From Streptosporangiaceae bacterium (GTDB lineage: Bacteria; Actinomycetota; Actinomycetes; Streptosporangiales; Streptosporangiaceae), in NCBI GenBank assembly GCA_030045175.1, contig JASIBM010000177.1:1-31256 (forward strand): a DNA stretch of 31,256 nt, read 5' to 3'. A program made the position numbers and the translations under genes. Every line of letters starts with the position of its first letter. The stretch's first letter is position 1. Positions 15,116 to 22,522 of this stretch are shown piece by piece. The notes under the pieces were generated by a model, which searched no databases, was not told the origin of the DNA, and was given only the letters and a program-made list of their open reading frames with translations.

Positions 15116-15120
15116 ATGAT

Positions 15121-15155
15121 GGCTGAGCCGCAACCCCCCAAGCGGCAAGTCAGCC
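15121..15155. other. Hairpin with a C6 (plus) / G6 (minus) loop
   Basis: GGCTGA (15121-15126) pairs with TCAGCC (15150-15155) and GCCGC (15127-15131) with GCGGC (15142-15146), leaving loop AACCCCCCAA. A similar C6 loop occurs in the nested hairpin at 14950-14967. Together with 14932-15115 it fills most of the 525-base gene-free stretch 14731-15255; the remainder of that stretch shows nothing I can assign. Confidence 0.5.
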
Positions 15156-15255
15156 TCACTCAGTAAGACGCCACACCGTCACCACATGGTTGCTCGCAGT
15201 GACGAGTTCGTCGTGCTCCTGACGCGGACTGGCCGGAGAACCCGCAGTGGCCGCT

Positions 15256-17535
15256 CTAGCCATGCCCGAACGAGCCAGCCGGAAGGGATGACGCGAACTG
15301 ACCGGCGACCGAGGCGGCTTGGTCGAAGCTGGCCGAGGTCGAGATGACCAGCACGGTGAAGGCCACGTTCCCGCGGAACCCGACGAACCAGTTCGCATAC
15401 AGCCCGTGGTGCCTAGCCAGCGGCGTCGAGCCCACTTGCCCGTATATCGTCACGCCAGGGTGATAAGCCGCCCGCGCGGCGCCGGACTTCACGGTTGCCA
15501 GCATCAGGCCCTGAAGCTGACTGATGACGCGGCGGCCGAAGGCCACCCGCGCGGGCGGCCTCTGGTTCGCCAGGGTAACCAGCACAGGAGCCGACCAGGT
15601 GCCAGACTCGGCCACGCCTGCCGCGAGCGCCATGTCGAGCGGGCTGACTCGAACCGAGCCCGTTCCTATCGCGTCAGCCGCCTTGTTCCCGAGGTTGCCG
15701 CCGGGGTTAGAGATGCTGCCGTCGAACGCAAGTGACGGCAGCGGAAGACGCCAGGGCGGGCCGCCGATGCCAAAGCCCCTGGCCGCGGTCATCAGCGCGG
15801 ACGGGGTCAGCCGCAAGGACAAGTTGGCGAACGCGGTGTCGCAGGCGTGCATGAAGTCGGCGCTGAACCGAGGCGACGAACCGAGCCCGGCCCTGGCGGG
15901 AGAATTCGAGAAGGTTTGCCCTCCGACCGGATTGCTCGGCGGGCAACCGATCGAACTGCTGACCACGAACCCGGGTATCCCGCTCAGCGCGGCAGCCGTC
16001 GACACGATCGTGAACGTCTGCGCCGGCTGGTACTGCCCGTCGAGCGGGCTAACCGCGGGCAGCCGGCCAGCCCGGTGCGAGGCCACGGCCAAGATCTGGC
16101 CGCCACCGGCGCGGGTAGCGACGATCGCCGCGGAATCGGGCAGCCCGGCCAGCGCGCTCTGCGCGGCCGACTGGATGCCGCCTTCGATTGTGGTTCCGAT
16201 CGGCGTTCCCCGCTGGCCAGGCCAGCGGTGCAGCACCCGCACGAGCCGACCCGCCCGGTCTTGCACGATCACCTCGGTGGTCGGGGTGCCCGCGAGCTGA
16301 GCCTGGTACGCCTGCTCAAGGCCGGACTCCCCGACCGTGGTACCTGGCCGGTACGGCTCCCCGGCCTCGGCGATCACCGGGGCCGTCTCCGTCCCGATCT
16401 GCCCGGTGATGTCAGGCACGGTGCTGTCGAACAGCCGCTTGCGCGCCGCGATGACCTCAACCCCGCCGATCTTGCTCAACTCACCACGTATCCGCTGGTA
16501 GCTGGCCGGAGAGAGCTGAACCAGCCCGAGGAACTCATGCGGTGGCCACGCCTCGATCAGGCCGCGCATCTGGTCGGCGTCCGGCGCGCCCAGGTGGGTG
16601 ACCCGCGCTAGCGTGGCCGAGGTCGCAGCCGGATGGGTGACCTTGCCTGGCACCACGCCAACCTCGTAGACCCGCGACAACCGGAAAAGAGGCACGCCGG
16701 AGGCGTCGAGCAGCGGAGCGCGGCCAGGCATCGTGGTGATCACAGCGAGTCGGTCATGTGGACCAAGCCCTGGTGCGATGACCGAGGGTGACCAGACCAC
16801 CAGCCAGCCTGAGCCCACCCTGCGCAGCCTGAAATGCCCCTGGTACTGCCAGGGCACCCCGCCGCGGCCGAGGTCCACTGTCGCCTCGAAGTACGCCGTG
16901 GCGGTGCTGGCGCCGACGGTGATCGGCCCCATCCCGAGTACCAGGTCCTCGGCGCCGAGTTGCCTGAACGCCGCCCCCAGCGCCTTCCTGACCACGGCCT
17001 GCTTGCCGGTTGTCAGGGCGGCCGCGCCGCGGTAGTTCCCAGTCTCCCAGTCGTACAGGAACGTCTTCACGCTCGCCGCCACCGGCGCTCCGGTAGGCCC
17101 GACGCTGATCATCCCCGCGATGATCACCACGGCCGCCGCGCAGATCAGCGAAATCGACTTGGTGGTCAGGCGCACACGACCGGACTTGCGTGGCTTCCCG
17201 GCTGGACGGGCTGGTGCGGGCGCGCCTGCGGCGGGAGGGGGCGCAGCGGAGTCGGGCGCGGGCATGCCTGCGCCGGGGCCGTGCGCGCCACCGAGGTCAG
17301 GCTCTAGCTCGGGCTCGGCCGGCCTAACACCACCGATCGCTGCGGTCGTGACGAAGCGCTGGTCGCCAGATTCCACGGGCGTCGCGACGGCCAGCCCAGA
17401 CTCTGCTACCCCAGTGCCAGCCGACCCGGAGTCAGCCAGCCCCGCTCTGGCCGAGCCCTGACCCGGCGCATCGGGACTGAGCCGCCCAGCCCGGTGTCGC
17501 GCTGAATGACTCCCGCGCTTAGCCATGCCGACCAT
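15256..17535 (-). CDS. Penicillin-binding-protein-like membrane protein with degenerate transpeptidase active site
   Basis: 759 residues: a disordered Ala/Gly/Pro-rich cytoplasmic tail (1-120), one membrane span (about 127-147), an NTF2-like MecA_N-type domain (about 150-260), a linker domain, and a transpeptidase-like domain from about 400. Family landmarks remain, such as GLEQAYQAQLAGTP (405-418) and TGSVRVSPLDMALAAGV (625-641). All three catalytic motifs are lost: SxxK is QTFT at 506-509, SxN is ACD at 564-566, and KTG is QVG at 700-702. It should not be able to acylate. It follows smpB by 14 bases on the same strand. Starts at 17535 or 17526 are both possible. A structural or regulatory role in cell-wall synthesis is inference. 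Confidence 0.85.
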   Translation of the reverse strand: MVGMAKRGSHSARHRAGRLSPDAPGQGSARAGLADSGSAGTGVAESGLAVATPVESGDQRFVTTAAIGGVRPAEPELEPDLGGAHGPGAGMPAPDSAAPPPAAGAPAPARPAGKPRKSGRVRLTTKSISLICAAAVVIIAGMISVGPTGAPVAASVKTFLYDWETGNYRGAAALTTGKQAVVRKALGAAFRQLGAEDLVLGMGPITVGASTATAYFEATVDLGRGGVPWQYQGHFRLRRVGSGWLVVWSPSVIAPGLGPHDRLAVITTMPGRAPLLDASGVPLFRLSRVYEVGVVPGKVTHPAATSATLARVTHLGAPDADQMRGLIEAWPPHEFLGLVQLSPASYQRIRGELSKIGGVEVIAARKRLFDSTVPDITGQIGTETAPVIAEAGEPYRPGTTVGESGLEQAYQAQLAGTPTTEVIVQDRAGRLVRVLHRWPGQRGTPIGTTIEGGIQSAAQSALAGLPDSAAIVATRAGGGQILAVASHRAGRLPAVSPLDGQYQPAQTFTIVSTAAALSGIPGFVVSSSIGCPPSNPVGGQTFSNSPARAGLGSSPRFSADFMHACDTAFANLSLRLTPSALMTAARGFGIGGPPWRLPLPSLAFDGSISNPGGNLGNKAADAIGTGSVRVSPLDMALAAGVAESGTWSAPVLVTLANQRPPARVAFGRRVISQLQGLMLATVKSGAARAAYHPGVTIYGQVGSTPLARHHGLYANWFVGFRGNVAFTVLVISTSASFDQAASVAGQFASSLPAGSFGHG

Positions 17536-17549
17536 CAGAGGCCATTGTG

Positions 17550-18056
17550 CTACCTACTGCGCCGGAAGGCACGCTCGACCTCGCGGGCGGCGTCCCTTCG
17601 GGCGAGTTCCTGCCGCTTGTCGTAAGATCTCTTGCCTCGGGCCAAGGCAAGCTCGATCTTGGCCCTGCCATCCCTAAAGTAGAGCGACAGCGGCACCAGC
17701 GTCAGTCCGCCTTCCGAAGTGGCGCGGGCTAGCTTGGCGATCTCCTTGCGGTGCAGCAGCAGCTTGCGAATCCGGCGCGGTTCATGGTTCGTCCACGTGC
17801 CCAGGCTGTACTCGGGGATGTGCACGCCGTGCAGCCAGACCTCGCCATCGTTGATCATGGCATATCCATCGGCCAGCGACGCGCGCCCGGCTCGCAAGGA
17901 CTTGACTTCGGTTCCCGTCAGCATCAGGCCAGCCTCCATCACGTCCTCGATCGAGTAGTCGTGCCTGGCCCTCCGATTGCTGGCCACGATCTTCCTGCCC
18001 TGCTGCGCGCCCTTGCCCTGCTGCGCCTTCTTGCCCTGCTTACCCTGCGACGCCAC
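17550..18056 (-). CDS. smpB: SsrA-binding protein SmpB
   Basis: 168 residues. Contains the SmpB core: IVASNRRARHDYSIEDVMEAGLMLTGTEVKSLR, GYAMINDGEVWLHGVHIPEY, and the C-terminal basic tail GKRSYDKRQELARRDAAREVERAFR that fills the empty mRNA channel. It binds the tRNA-like domain of tmRNA (gene at 14365) and brings it to stalled ribosomes. A 20-residue Gln/Gly/Lys-rich N-terminal extension with a repeated QQGKG/QQGRK element precedes the core. The GTG start lies 18 bases after the ftsX stop; only a distant GAGGG serves as ribosome site, so coupling with ftsX is plausible. Confidence 0.97.
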   Translation of the reverse strand: MASQGKQGKKAQQGKGAQQGRKIVASNRRARHDYSIEDVMEAGLMLTGTEVKSLRAGRASLADGYAMINDGEVWLHGVHIPEYSLGTWTNHEPRRIRKLLLHRKEIAKLARATSEGGLTLVPLSLYFRDGRAKIELALARGKRSYDKRQELARRDAAREVERAFRRSR

Positions 18057-18074
18057 GTTATTAAGTCTGGACCC

Positions 18075-18986
18075 TCAGACCCGCAGGTAACGCCTGAGCG
18101 TGAGGAACGAGGTGGCGCCGCATAGCACCAAGGCGATGAACATCGTGATGACCACGACCTCCACCAAGTCCAAGGTGGAGAGCTGCACGGGGAACGTGAA
18201 GTACTGCTGGAGGCCGTCCAGGCCGGTCCTCGCGCCGACCAGCAGGCCGACCGCGACCAGCCAGCCGAACAGGCCGGCGATCATCCCCTCCACCAGGAAC
18301 GGGAGCTGCACGTAGAAGTTCGACGCGCCGACCAGCCGCATGATCGCGGTCTCGCGGCGCCGGTTGAACGCCGACAACCTGATGGTGTTGGCCACGAGCA
18401 GGATCGCCGCGATGATCAAGATGATGGCGACCACGATGACCGCGTCCCTCGCGCCGTTGAGCAGCCGGTAGAACTTGGACAAGATCAGGGAGTCGTTGCC
18501 GACCGAATCCACGCCCCGCATGCGCGAGACGGCGGCCGTCACCGCTGCCGCATCGGCCTGAGCGTTCTTCAGCTTCACCTCGAACGAAGCCGGGATGTCC
18601 TGCTGCGTGGTGTAGCTCAGCAGCACCTGGTCGTCGGAGAACTCCTGCCGGAACTGCGCGTAATCCTGCGCCTGGGTCAGGTACTTGGCGCTGGTCACCT
18701 CGTTCTTCAGCGACATCAGCGTCGAGTAGATCTGGGCGCGCTCCGCCGCGGTGGCTGGCCCGTTCTGCACGCACCCCGCGCTGAGCGGGTTGCTGTCGCA
18801 AAGGTAGACCGACAGCTGCACCTTGCTCTGCCACAGGTTCCTGGTGTGGTCGACCTGCTTGACAAAGAGCAAGCCGGTGCCGAGCAAGGACAGGCTGATC
18901 GCCACGACCACCACCAGGGCCGCCGTCATGGTCAGGTTCCTTCGCAGGCCGACCCAGACCTCGCCAAACACGAACTGCGCACGCAT
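18075..18986 (-). CDS. ftsX: Cell division protein FtsX
   Basis: 303 residues, four membrane spans: one near 20-40, then three after residue 190, with an extracellular domain of about 150 residues between. The sequence RRRETAIMRLVGASNFYVQLPFLVEGMIAGLFG is the FtsX/MacB-family signature between the second and third spans. With FtsE it forms a complex that switches on cell-wall hydrolases during division. The ATG is preceded by GAGGGATC at eight bases. It lies 44 bases after ftsE and is followed by smpB in the same direction. Confidence 0.96.
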   Translation of the reverse strand: MRAQFVFGEVWVGLRRNLTMTAALVVVVAISLSLLGTGLLFVKQVDHTRNLWQSKVQLSVYLCDSNPLSAGCVQNGPATAAERAQIYSTLMSLKNEVTSAKYLTQAQDYAQFRQEFSDDQVLLSYTTQQDIPASFEVKLKNAQADAAAVTAAVSRMRGVDSVGNDSLILSKFYRLLNGARDAVIVVAIILIIAAILLVANTIRLSAFNRRRETAIMRLVGASNFYVQLPFLVEGMIAGLFGWLVAVGLLVGARTGLDGLQQYFTFPVQLSTLDLVEVVVITMFIALVLCGATSFLTLRRYLRV

Positions 18987-19030
18987 GTCGCTGATCCCTC
19001 GGTTATCCCGCCCTGCCGGTGGGGTGCCGG

Positions 19031-19720
19031 TTAATAAGCCTGGCCGTAAACGCCGCGCGACTGGTCGCGCACCACCTTGCCGTACTCAAGCTCGATGACG
19101 CGCTTGCGCATGGAGTCGACGATGGCAGCGTCGTGCGTGGCCATGACGACCGTGGTGCCTGTCCTGTTGATCCGATCGAGGACCTTCATGATCCCGATCG
19201 AGGTCGCCGGGTCGATGTTTCCTGTCGGCTCGTCGGCCAGGAGGATCATCGGGCGGTTGACGAACGCCCGGGCCATCGCGACACGCTGCTGCTCGCCGCC
19301 GGAAAGCTCGTCCGGCATCCGATCGCCCTTGCCCTCTAGCCCGACCAAGTCGATCACCTCGGGAACGACCTTGCGGATGAAGCGCCTCGGCTTGCCGATG
19401 ACCTCTAGGGCGAACGCGATGTTCTGGTAGACGTTCTTGGCTGGCAACAGCCTGAAGTCCTGGAAGACGCAACCGATCCGGCGGCGCAACTGCGGCACCT
19501 TCCAGTTGGTCAGGCGCGCGAGGTCCCGGCCCGCGACGTAGATCCGGCCTTCGGATGGTCGCTCCTCCCGCAGGATCAGCCGCAGGAACGTCGACTTGCC
19601 CGATCCCGATGGCCCGACCAGGAAGACGAACTCGCCCTTCTCAACGTCGAGGTTGACGCTCTCCAGGGCAGGACGGCTCTGATTCGGGTACGTCTTGGTG
19701 ACGCTTTCGAAGTGAATCAC
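19031..19720 (-). CDS. ftsE: Cell division ATP-binding protein FtsE
   Basis: 229 residues. ABC ATPase with Walker A GPSGSGKST (36-44), Q-loop VFQDFRLLP (85-93), signature LSGGEQQRVAMARA (139-152) and Walker B LLADEP (160-165), then VVMATHD. DEPTGNIDP and the N-terminus with HFESVTKTYP identify it as FtsE rather than a general exporter. I chose the GTG at 19720 because FtsE proteins start MI(R/H)F; a TTG upstream at 19792 would add 24 residues with no family match. FtsE drives conformational changes in FtsX. First gene of the ftsE-ftsX-smpB run. Confidence 0.96.
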   Translation of the reverse strand: MIHFESVTKTYPNQSRPALESVNLDVEKGEFVFLVGPSGSGKSTFLRLILREERPSEGRIYVAGRDLARLTNWKVPQLRRRIGCVFQDFRLLPAKNVYQNIAFALEVIGKPRRFIRKVVPEVIDLVGLEGKGDRMPDELSGGEQQRVAMARAFVNRPMILLADEPTGNIDPATSIGIMKVLDRINRTGTTVVMATHDAAIVDSMRKRVIELEYGKVVRDQSRGVYGQAY

Positions 19721-19991
19721 AGGCCCATCACAGCACTCTACGACGACTACGCGCCGGGGTTCCGGTCCAACCCGGCCGGGGTAGGAGTTCAACCCGGTCT
19801 GGTCACGGGACAGTCTAGGGGGGAAACTAGGTTAGAACGTCCAACATTGTCGAAGTGACCGCGCGGCGCGGCCTTGGGGTCCAGGGCAGCCCGTCAGGAC
19901 CGGATAGGCTCGATGGAGGGTCCGGACGAGCTTCTCGCGAGCCGAGGACGCCGCGCCCGGCCAGAGACCGAATAGCCTGGAGGCACCCATC

Positions 19992-20177
19992 ATGAGCTGC
20001 GAGCACCTGATTTGCGCCCAGTGCGCCGGGCCGGTCGCAGATGGCCGGTGCCCGGTATGCCGGGCGGCCCGGTCCGACCTGCACCACCACCACTCACACG
20101 GCCTGAGCATCCCCTACGTGCTGGCGATCTTGCTGCTCATCGCGGCCGTGATGCTCGCCATCCAGCACCTGGGCTAG
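19992..20177 (+). CDS. Small zinc-ribbon membrane protein
   Basis: 61 residues: two CxxC pairs in CEHLICAQCAGP...CPVCRA, a His-rich stretch (HHHHSHG), then one C-terminal membrane span (about 40-58). A GGAGG ribosome site lies nine bases before the ATG. It is divergent from ftsE and convergent with prfB, five bases from its end. Similar small proteins occur in other actinobacteria as far as I recall, but no function is known to me. It could be a metal-binding membrane-tethered adaptor. Confidence 0.75.
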   Translation: MSCEHLICAQCAGPVADGRCPVCRAARSDLHHHHSHGLSIPYVLAILLLIAAVMLAIQHLG

Positions 20178-20182
20178 GGCGC

Positions 20183-21289
20183 CTACAGCCCCTGGGTCCG
20201 CAGCCAGCGGATCTCCGCGTCGATGAAGTCGTCGATCTCGCCGTCCATGACGGCGGCCGTGTTTCCTGTCTCGACGCCGGTACGCAGGTCCTTGATGTTC
20301 TGATAAGGGTGCATCACGTAGTTGCGGATCTGGGTGCCCCAGCTTCGCCTGGACTCACCGCGCAGCTCGCTGAGCTTCGCTGCCTGCTCCTCGCGCTTAC
20401 GCTCGAGCAGCTTGGCCTGCAGGACGGCCATTGCGCTGGCCCTGTTCTGGATCTGGCTCCGCTCGTTCTGGCAGGAGACCACTATCCCGGTCGGCAAGTG
20501 GGTGATCCGCACGGCGGAGTCCGTGGTGTTCACGCCCTGCCCGCCTGGGCCGCTTGACCGGTAGACATCGATCCGCAGCTCGTCATCGGGAATGTCGATG
20601 TGGTCGGCCTGTGCGACCACGGGAAGCACGTCCACGCCGGCGAACGCGGTCTGCCTGCGGCCCTGGTTGTCGTACTTCGAGATCCGTACCATCCGGTGCG
20701 TGCCGTGCTCGCCCCGGAGCGTGCCGTAGGCGTACGGCGCCTTGACGGCGAACGTCGTCGACTTGATGCCGGCCTCCTCCGCATACGACGTGTCGTAGAT
20801 CTCGGTCGGGTAGCCGTGCCGCTCAGCCCAGCGCAGGTAGATGCGCTGCAAGCCCTCGGCCCAGTCAGCCGCGTCGGCCCCGCCCGCCTGCGCGTTAATC
20901 GAGATCAGCGCCTCACGCGAGTCGTACTCGCCGGACATGAGCGTCCTGACCTCTAGCTGGTCGACCTGGCTCCGCACCGCGGCGAGCTCGCTGAGCGCCT
21001 CTTGCATGCTCTGCTCGTCGGTCTCGTCTTCAAGCAGCTCGAACATGACGGCGAGATCCTCGAGCCTGCGATGCAGCGTCTCAAGCCTGGCCAACTCGGC
21101 GTCGAGGTAAGACAGCCGCCTGGTCACCGCCTGAGCATTCTCCTGGTCCTCCCAGAGCGTCGGATCGGAAGCGCGCTCACGCAGGCCATCCGCCTCTTTC
21201 CGCATCCCCTCGGTGTCGAGGACCTCTTCGATGCCTGCGAGCTTCGACGATAGTTCCGATATCTCGCCTGCATAGTCCGTCGTCGCCAT
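20183..21289 (-). CDS. prfB: Peptide chain release factor 2 (RF2)
   Basis: 368 residues. Releases finished proteins at UGA and UAA codons. The GGQ peptidyl-tRNA hydrolysis motif is at 249-251 in SSGPGGQGVNTTDSAVRITH. The codon-reading tripeptide, SPF in well-known RF2 proteins such as E. coli, is SKY here (204-206) in HRMVRISKYDNQGRRQTAF; I checked the codons (TCG AAG TAC). There is no programmed frameshift: the frame is open through codon 25, as commonly in actinobacteria. Start ATG at 21289 gives the usual family length. Divergent from the lipoprotein gene. Confidence 0.96.
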   Translation of the reverse strand: MATTDYAGEISELSSKLAGIEEVLDTEGMRKEADGLRERASDPTLWEDQENAQAVTRRLSYLDAELARLETLHRRLEDLAVMFELLEDETDEQSMQEALSELAAVRSQVDQLEVRTLMSGEYDSREALISINAQAGGADAADWAEGLQRIYLRWAERHGYPTEIYDTSYAEEAGIKSTTFAVKAPYAYGTLRGEHGTHRMVRISKYDNQGRRQTAFAGVDVLPVVAQADHIDIPDDELRIDVYRSSGPGGQGVNTTDSAVRITHLPTGIVVSCQNERSQIQNRASAMAVLQAKLLERKREEQAAKLSELRGESRRSWGTQIRNYVMHPYQNIKDLRTGVETGNTAAVMDGEIDDFIDAEIRWLRTQGL

Positions 21290-21419
21290 GGCAGAAGCCT
21301 ACGCGAGAACCAGGGCGGCCAGTCCGTGCCGCTGCCCGGCCGCACACGGGTCCCTGGCCTTCAGGCTCGGGTTGCGGTTAACTTATGCTGACGCCACGAA
21401 ATTGGCTAACCTATTGCTT

Positions 21420-22451
21420 ATGCAAAGTTGCCGGAGTTGTCGAGTCTTCGGGCGCTTCGTGACCGCGTCGGCTGCGGTATTGCTCACGCTACTCGCGCTC
21501 TCAGCCTGCACGTCAGGTGGCCACTCAAGCACGGCGCCGCCATCCTCAGCTCAGCTCACCCCTGCGCAGGCGCGTGCGGCTTTCGCCCACTTCGTTCCCG
21601 CGTTCAAGTCAGCAAAGGACGCCGGCGACCAACAGGCCGAACTGAACCTCGTCACCGGCGCGGAACTCCCCGCTGTGGAGCACCTGCCAAGTGAGGCGCT
21701 CGGGCTGGCCATCTCCACACTGACAGACGAGCGGTTCTACGTGCCCAGGCTTACGGGCTACCCGCGCTGGTTCTTCGTCACAGCGAACACTCCGGTCAGC
21801 GGCGAGAAATTCTTCTTCGTACTGGTGCAGGCAGCGGCCGGAGCCAGCTGGCGGGACGGGACAGAGCTGTACCAGCTACCGGGATACCCGTCCGTGTTGC
21901 CCAATCTCAGTGACGTGCGGCTCACGCACGGTTATGCCACCGCCGTGTCGGTCACCGACCTATCGCTGACGAAGCCGCCTGGCGAGCTTTCCGCCGGATT
22001 CTCCGCCTATTACGACGCCGCGATGAGCAAACCCAACACCGCGCCACCGGCTGGATATTCGAGCTCGCTCGCGACGCAAGTGCGCGCATCCATCCGGGTG
22101 GCGCCGCGGTACGGCTGGCGAGTGATTGACCAGCTAAGGCCGGCTAGCTTCCCCGTCTACGCGCTGCGCCTGGCGAACGGCGGCGCCGCGGTCGTCTACG
22201 CAACTAGCGAGACCTTTGGCTGGCAGGCGATATCGGCGCACGCCAGCCTGCACGCTCCACAGTCAGCGGTCAACTTGGGCGCGGTCCCCGATCCCTTCAC
22301 GCTCGGCCACCTGAAGGTCACGACGGCCCAGTTGGGACTGCGCCTTCTGTACCAGCTGACCGACGAGCACCTGGCCATCGACCCGGCTGGCCCCGGCGGC
22401 ACCGTGACAGACTTTTTCAACGGCAAGACATACTCGATCACCAAGAGCTGA
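21420..22451 (+). CDS. Secreted lipoprotein of unknown function
   Basis: 343 residues. A signal peptide with two or three arginines and hydrophobic core ends in lipobox LSAC, giving lipidation at Cys30, followed by a Ser/Thr/Pro linker (TSGGHSSTAPPSS). The mature domain has no catalytic motif that I recognise; it alternates beta-rich segments (RFYVPRLTGYPRWFFVTAN, FFFVLVQAAAG) and has a C-terminal ATSETFGWQAISAHASLH stretch. The start is the ATG at 21420, which gives a normal signal peptide; no clear ribosome site precedes it. It is divergent from prfB and convergent with the glutamate dehydrogenase. Confidence 0.8.
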   Translation: MQSCRSCRVFGRFVTASAAVLLTLLALSACTSGGHSSTAPPSSAQLTPAQARAAFAHFVPAFKSAKDAGDQQAELNLVTGAELPAVEHLPSEALGLAISTLTDERFYVPRLTGYPRWFFVTANTPVSGEKFFFVLVQAAAGASWRDGTELYQLPGYPSVLPNLSDVRLTHGYATAVSVTDLSLTKPPGELSAGFSAYYDAAMSKPNTAPPAGYSSSLATQVRASIRVAPRYGWRVIDQLRPASFPVYALRLANGGAAVVYATSETFGWQAISAHASLHAPQSAVNLGAVPDPFTLGHLKVTTAQLGLRLLYQLTDEHLAIDPAGPGGTVTDFFNGKTYSITKS

Positions 22452-22476
22452 GCCAAGGCCTAACCCAAGGCCTGAC

Positions 22477-22516
22477 CGGGCAGGCCCACGCCAGCCAGGA
22501 ACCCAGGGCCTGCCCG
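22477..22516. terminator. Hairpin between convergent lipoprotein and gdh genes
   Basis: Perfect 11-bp arms (22477-22487 and 22506-22516) with an 18-base loop in the 71-base gap between the converging genes. No T-run. A bidirectional terminator is likely by position. Confidence 0.5.
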
Positions 22517-22522
22517 CCCGGC

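Noticed and set aside
21200..21289. RF2 programmed frameshift
   Set aside because: The reading frame is continuous through the region where the frameshift stop codon would be, and the CTTTGA signal is absent.
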